From: Streptomyces ochraceiscleroticus | GTDB taxonomy: Bacteria; Actinomycetota; Actinomycetes; Streptomycetales; Streptomycetaceae | Direction of reading: 5' to 3' | Length of the DNA: 64,000 bases | NCBI RefSeq assembly: GCF_000720485.1 | Contig: NZ_JOAX01000010.1 | Coordinates: 124,001 to 188,000, forward strand | Shown: positions 61,075 to 64,000 of the stretch, one piece after another | How positions within the stretch are numbered: the first letter of the stretch is position 1 | Layout of the letters: every line of letters starts with the position of its first letter | The notes under the pieces: generated by a model | The model's input: the letters and a program-made list of their open reading frames with translations, nothing else | Told to the model about the DNA's origin: nothing | The model's database searches: none | Program-made: the position numbers and the translations under genes

Positions 61075-61581
61075 GTGCAAGGTTCGGAGAAGTCTTCCCG
61101 TCGCGGCCGCCGCTCGACCACCATGGGCGCCATGCCGCTCACTGACATGCCGTGGTGGCGCTGGCGCGCCAATGTGCGCTCGGCGCTGCACATGCTTTCC
61201 GACCCCGTCTTCCAGCAGGAGACCTGGCTGGCCGGCCTCCCCGGCTACGGTGATGTGACCGACGCCGTGTACCGGCTGGTGGAGGACACCTGGCTGGACA
61301 ACTGGTCCGCCGAGAAATACGTCGGCACGATATTCCGGGACTCCCAGGAAGCCGCGCTGGTCGACGTCGCCGTGCTCCGGGTGCTGCGCATACTGCACCA
61401 GGTCGGCGCGGACGCCCCGGTGGCCGCCTACCTGGAGCACCACGGCTGGCCCGAGGCCGTACGGGCCGCGCGGGACGCCCACGTCCGCATGGCGACCGCC
61501 GACGGCGAGGACCCCGACGCGGCCCCGCGCTCCCTCGAAGTACTGGCCATCCTCACCAGGGGACTGGAACCGCAGGAGTGA
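61075..61581 (+). CDS. Conserved actinobacterial hypothetical protein
   Basis: The protein has 168 aa if GTG 61075 is used (VQGSEKSSRRGRR); GTG 61048 and ATG 61123/61132 are alternatives. TACGAT at 61061-61066 would make 61075 leaderless. A basic N-terminus is followed by a conserved Trp-rich helical core (MPLTDMPWWRWRANVRSALH, YRLVEDTWLDNWSAEKYVGT, ALVDVAVLRVLRILHQVGAD). Related sequences occur upstream of purU in Streptomyces as far as I recall. There is no enzymatic or membrane signature. Confidence 0.78.
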   Translation: MQGSEKSSRRGRRSTTMGAMPLTDMPWWRWRANVRSALHMLSDPVFQQETWLAGLPGYGDVTDAVYRLVEDTWLDNWSAEKYVGTIFRDSQEAALVDVAVLRVLRILHQVGADAPVAAYLEHHGWPEAVRAARDAHVRMATADGEDPDAAPRSLEVLAILTRGLEPQE

Positions 61582-61666
61582 GCCGCGCCACGCGGACGCC
61601 GGCCGGCGCCCGGGGGCGGGGAGCGGGCGGTGACCGGCGGGCCGGAATGTGCGACCCTTTGTCCTC

Positions 61667-62539
61667 ATGAGCCAGTCGCAGCCCGCCCTCTCCGACCAGT
61701 ACGTCCTGACCCTGTCCTGCCCGGACAAGCAGGGCATCGTGCACGCGGTGTCCAGCTACCTCTTCATGACCGGGTGCAACATCGTGGACAGCCAGCAGTT
61801 CGGGGACCGGGACACCGGACTGTTCTTCATGCGGGTCCACTTCCGCGCCGAGACCGCCGTCACGCTGGAGAAGCTGCGCGCCAGCTTCGCCGCGGTCGGC
61901 GACTCCTTCCAGATGGACTGGCAGATCCACCGGGGCGACGAGAAGATGCGTGTCATCCTGATGGTGTCCAAGTTCGGGCACTGCCTGAACGACCTGCTCT
62001 TCCGCTCCCGCATCGGCGCGCTGCCGGTGGAGATCGCGGCCGTGGTCTCCAATCACACCGACTTCGCCGAGCTGGTCGCCTCGTACGACATCCCCTTCCA
62101 CCACATCGCGGTGACGAAGGACAACAAGCCGCAGGCCGAGGCCCAGCTCCTGGAGCTGGTCCGCGCCGAGCAGGTCGAGCTGGTCGTACTGGCCCGGTAC
62201 ATGCAGGTGCTCTCCGACGACCTGTGCAAGGAGCTGTCGGGGCGGATCATCAACATCCATCACTCCTTCCTGCCGAGCTTCAAGGGCGCGAAGCCGTACC
62301 ACCAGGCGCACGCGCGCGGCGTGAAGCTGATCGGCGCCACCGCGCACTACGTCACCGCCGACCTCGACGAGGGCCCGATCATCGAGCAGGAGGTCGCGCG
62401 GGTGGGCCACGACGTCACCCCCGACCAGCTCGTCGCCGTCGGCCGGGACGTGGAGTGCCAGGCGCTGGCCCGCGCGGTGAAGTGGCACAGCGAGCGCCGC
62501 GTGCTGCTCAACGGCAGCCGGACGGTCGTCTTCGCCTGA
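61667..62539 (+). CDS. purU: Formyltetrahydrofolate deformylase
   Basis: This 290-aa protein has an N-terminal ACT domain (YVLTLSCPDKQGIVHAVSSY) and a C-terminal formyltransferase-type catalytic domain (RVILMVSKFGHCLNDLLFRS, RIINIHHSFLPSFKGAKPYH with Asn/His, GATAHYVTADLDEGPIIEQE with the catalytic Asp). PurU hydrolyses 10-formyl-THF to formate and THF, balancing one-carbon units and supplying formate. Length is typical. No ribosome-binding site is evident before ATG 61667. Confidence 0.95.
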   Translation: MSQSQPALSDQYVLTLSCPDKQGIVHAVSSYLFMTGCNIVDSQQFGDRDTGLFFMRVHFRAETAVTLEKLRASFAAVGDSFQMDWQIHRGDEKMRVILMVSKFGHCLNDLLFRSRIGALPVEIAAVVSNHTDFAELVASYDIPFHHIAVTKDNKPQAEAQLLELVRAEQVELVVLARYMQVLSDDLCKELSGRIINIHHSFLPSFKGAKPYHQAHARGVKLIGATAHYVTADLDEGPIIEQEVARVGHDVTPDQLVAVGRDVECQALARAVKWHSERRVLLNGSRTVVFA

Positions 62540-62585
62540 CGCCTGGCGTCCGACGCCCCGCCTCTCGCGCCCCTGACCGCCTTCA

Positions 62586-62649
62586 GGCGCGAGAGGCTTC
62601 AGAGGCGCGAGAGGCTTCAGAGGCGCGAGAGGCTTCAGAGACGCGAGAG
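62586..62649 (-). repeat. 18-bp tandem repeat containing the stop codon of the minus-strand gene
   Basis: About 3.5 units (62586-62603, 62604-62621, 62622-62639, partial to 62649). On the minus strand each unit reads CTCTCGCGCCTCTGAAGC, i.e. codons for SLSRL plus TGA, in frame; the first TGA ends the gene and two more follow at 18-bp intervals. Confidence 0.92.
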
Positions 62650-64000
62650 CGAAGCCGTCGCGAAGAGGACCTCGCGGATCGCGTCCCGCTCGCCGTGCTG
62701 CCCCGCCGCCGCGTCCTCGGGCGAGACATGGCCCGCGGCGAGCTGGCAGAACTCCACGCTGTCCAGCGCGATGTGCGCGACCGTGCGGTCCGGCGTGCCG
62801 AGCGCGCCGGGCGAGTCCAGCGCGATGTACCAGTGGCCGCCGCCGCTGCCCTCCACCTCCAGGTGCAGCGTGCGCCCCGGGGTGCCCGCCTCGACCAGCC
62901 GCCGGGGCGGCGCGGCCAGACCGGCGCGGCGCCGTACGGCCAGCGCGGACGGCAGCAGCCGCGGCGCGAGGTCCACCATGCCGTGCATGTGGTGCGCGGC
63001 CGGGGCCTCGTACGGGTAGTCCACGGCGTCCGCGATGTCACCGGCGTGCACCCAGCACTCGAAGGCGCGCTCCAGCATCGAGTCGCGCAGCGGCAGCCGG
63101 AAGTCGCCGTAGGGCACGGCCAGTTCGGCGACCCCGCGGCCCGCGAAGGCCACCGTGCGTATCAGCGCGTGGGACTGCTCGCGCCAGGGCTCGCGGGTGG
63201 CGAGCGGGGACTCCTCGTGCACCGCGGTGCGCCAGTACGCGAGCGTGCGCTCCGTCGGGTCGGTGGGGGCGTCCGCCGGGACCTCGGCGCCCAGCGGGTC
63301 GGTGAGCCCGAGGGCCGTGGCGACCAGGCCGTCCACGGACATCAGATGGCCGATGACGCCGGCGACGGTCGTGGTGCGGCCGGCCTCACGGTCGTTCTCG
63401 AACCACCGCAGTCGTACCGGGGCCCGCCACTCCGACTCGCCCATGTCCCGCAGCAGCGCGTCCAGTTTGGCCGTCTCCGCGTCGTACGGACCCGCCCACT
63501 CGGGCACCGGGATACGGGCCGGGCGGCGGCCCAGGCAGTTCTCCAGGACCCGGCTGCGCAGCAGCGGGTCCAGGTCCAGGCTGTCGGCGGGGTGCAGCAG
63601 GCCGACGGCGTCCCGCAGCCGCAGCGCCTCGTCCGCGCAGGCGGCGCAGTCCGTGAGGTGGGCCTCGACGGCGGCGGTCTCCTCGGGCGAGCAGGCGGCC
63701 AGCGCCCAGGCGCCCAGCAGCGACTTGAGCACCGCGTGCGGCGGCTCGGGCCGGGCGGCGCCGGCGGGGTCCTGGTCCGTTGTCCCGTCCTTCTCCGTGG
63801 CGGTGTCCTCGGACGCCCTCCGTTGCTCCGGCGCCCGCGGCTCCTGCGGCGTCTCCCGTTCCCCGGCTGCCTCCTGGCCCTTCGATGCCGCCTGATCCGT
63901 CGGTGCCTCCCGGCCTTCCGGTGCCTTCCGGTCCTTCGGCGTGCGCGGCTCGTCCGGCGTGTGCCGTCCCTCCGGTACCTCCTGCCCCTTCGGTGCGCGC
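62635..64000 (-). CDS. Zinc-finger (anti-sigma-like) plus maleylpyruvate isomerase-fold protein, 5' end beyond window
   Basis: The frame is open to the right edge (455 codons). A start at GTG 63732 has no ribosome-binding site and would remove the His (PPHAVLKSLLGAWALA) of the HC2-type zinc finger whose Cys pair is CAAC (HLTDCAACADEAL). The true start therefore lies outside. Upstream of the finger is a Pro/Glu/Lys-rich disordered stretch of about 90 residues. C-terminal to it is a mycothiol-dependent maleylpyruvate isomerase/DinB fold (VAGVIGHLMSVDGLVATALG, CWVHAGDIADAV). No membrane helix. A redox-sensing, ZAS-type regulator is a plausible role. Confidence 0.82.
   Translation of the reverse strand, partial: RAPKGQEVPEGRHTPDEPRTPKDRKAPEGREAPTDQAASKGQEAAGERETPQEPRAPEQRRASEDTATEKDGTTDQDPAGAARPEPPHAVLKSLLGAWALAACSPEETAAVEAHLTDCAACADEALRLRDAVGLLHPADSLDLDPLLRSRVLENCLGRRPARIPVPEWAGPYDAETAKLDALLRDMGESEWRAPVRLRWFENDREAGRTTTVAGVIGHLMSVDGLVATALGLTDPLGAEVPADAPTDPTERTLAYWRTAVHEESPLATREPWREQSHALIRTVAFAGRGVAELAVPYGDFRLPLRDSMLERAFECWVHAGDIADAVDYPYEAPAAHHMHGMVDLAPRLLPSALAVRRRAGLAAPPRRLVEAGTPGRTLHLEVEGSGGGHWYIALDSPGALGTPDRTVAHIALDSVEFCQLAAGHVSPEDAAAGQHGERDAIREVLFATASLSRL

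Noticed and set aside
63155..63895. Plus-strand frame of 246 codons near the right edge
   Set aside because: Antisense of the zinc-finger/isomerase gene and its Pro/Glu-rich extension; Ser/Arg/Ala-rich shadow.

Overview
The window is actinobacterial chromosome, almost certainly Streptomyces. GC is very high with a strong third-position bias, GTG and TTG starts are common, and gene order is conserved: a cold-shock protein and the futalosine menaquinone genes mqnD/mqnB sit beside DUF3027 and sacsin-like genes, and a dmdR1-type iron regulator lies beside an SIS protein and an alpha/beta hydrolase. The anaplerotic and vitamin genes (citA, pdxH, serC, purU) and the WhiJ/DUF397 and NsdA-type regulators are also typical of streptomycetes. 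No rRNA, tRNA, CRISPR array, IS element or prophage was seen.

Layout. 1-11.7 kb: end of a cold-shock protein, mqnD-mqnB-lipoprotein operon, MFS exporter, DUF3027 protein, a large sacsin-type GHKL ATPase, a CtpE-like P-type ATPase and DUF2530. 11.9-16.6 kb: purine permease, RHH protein, MarR regulator plus MFS exporter, RNA ligase-like phosphodiesterase and a 28-residue membrane peptide. 16.5-21.7 kb: a compact island (CitE-like lyase, MatC-type permease, class III CoA-transferase, divergent LysR, MaoC hydratase) whose parts add up to itaconate/citramalate degradation to acetyl-CoA and pyruvate. 21.7-25.0 kb: two Streptomyces regulatory modules (WhiJ-like XRE/DUF397 with an overlapping aldo/keto reductase; DUF2975 with a small HTH). 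25-33.8 kb: SGNH hydrolase, secreted propeller protein, serC, YdiJ-like D-2-hydroxyacid dehydrogenase, EamA exporter, TagC-like Tat protein, cupin.

34.0-44.2 kb is one tightly coupled eight-gene operon (TIGR03084 protein, AtuA, biotin carboxylase pair, acyl-CoA dehydrogenase, acyl-CoA ligase, enoyl-CoA hydratase, TetR). Gene by gene it mirrors the Pseudomonas acyclic terpene (citronellol/geraniol) pathway. It is followed by citA, pdxH, a PAS sensor, an SIS protein, dmdR1 (49.5 kb), an alpha/beta hydrolase and an ABC exporter. 54.6-64 kb holds a prim-pol-like protein, an NsdA-like TPR regulator preceded by phased repeats, a Pro/Gln-rich membrane protein, an amino-acid-binding-type lipoprotein, purU and a zinc-finger/maleylpyruvate-isomerase fusion that runs off the right edge.

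Three patterns go beyond the gene list. (1) At least four genes end in short tandem duplications that include their own stop codon. (2) About nine genes look leaderless, with a -10-like hexamer 6-7 nt before the start codon. (3) Several promoters carry direct repeats spaced by one or two helical turns. The two catabolic operons and the stop-codon repeats are the most promising targets for follow-up.
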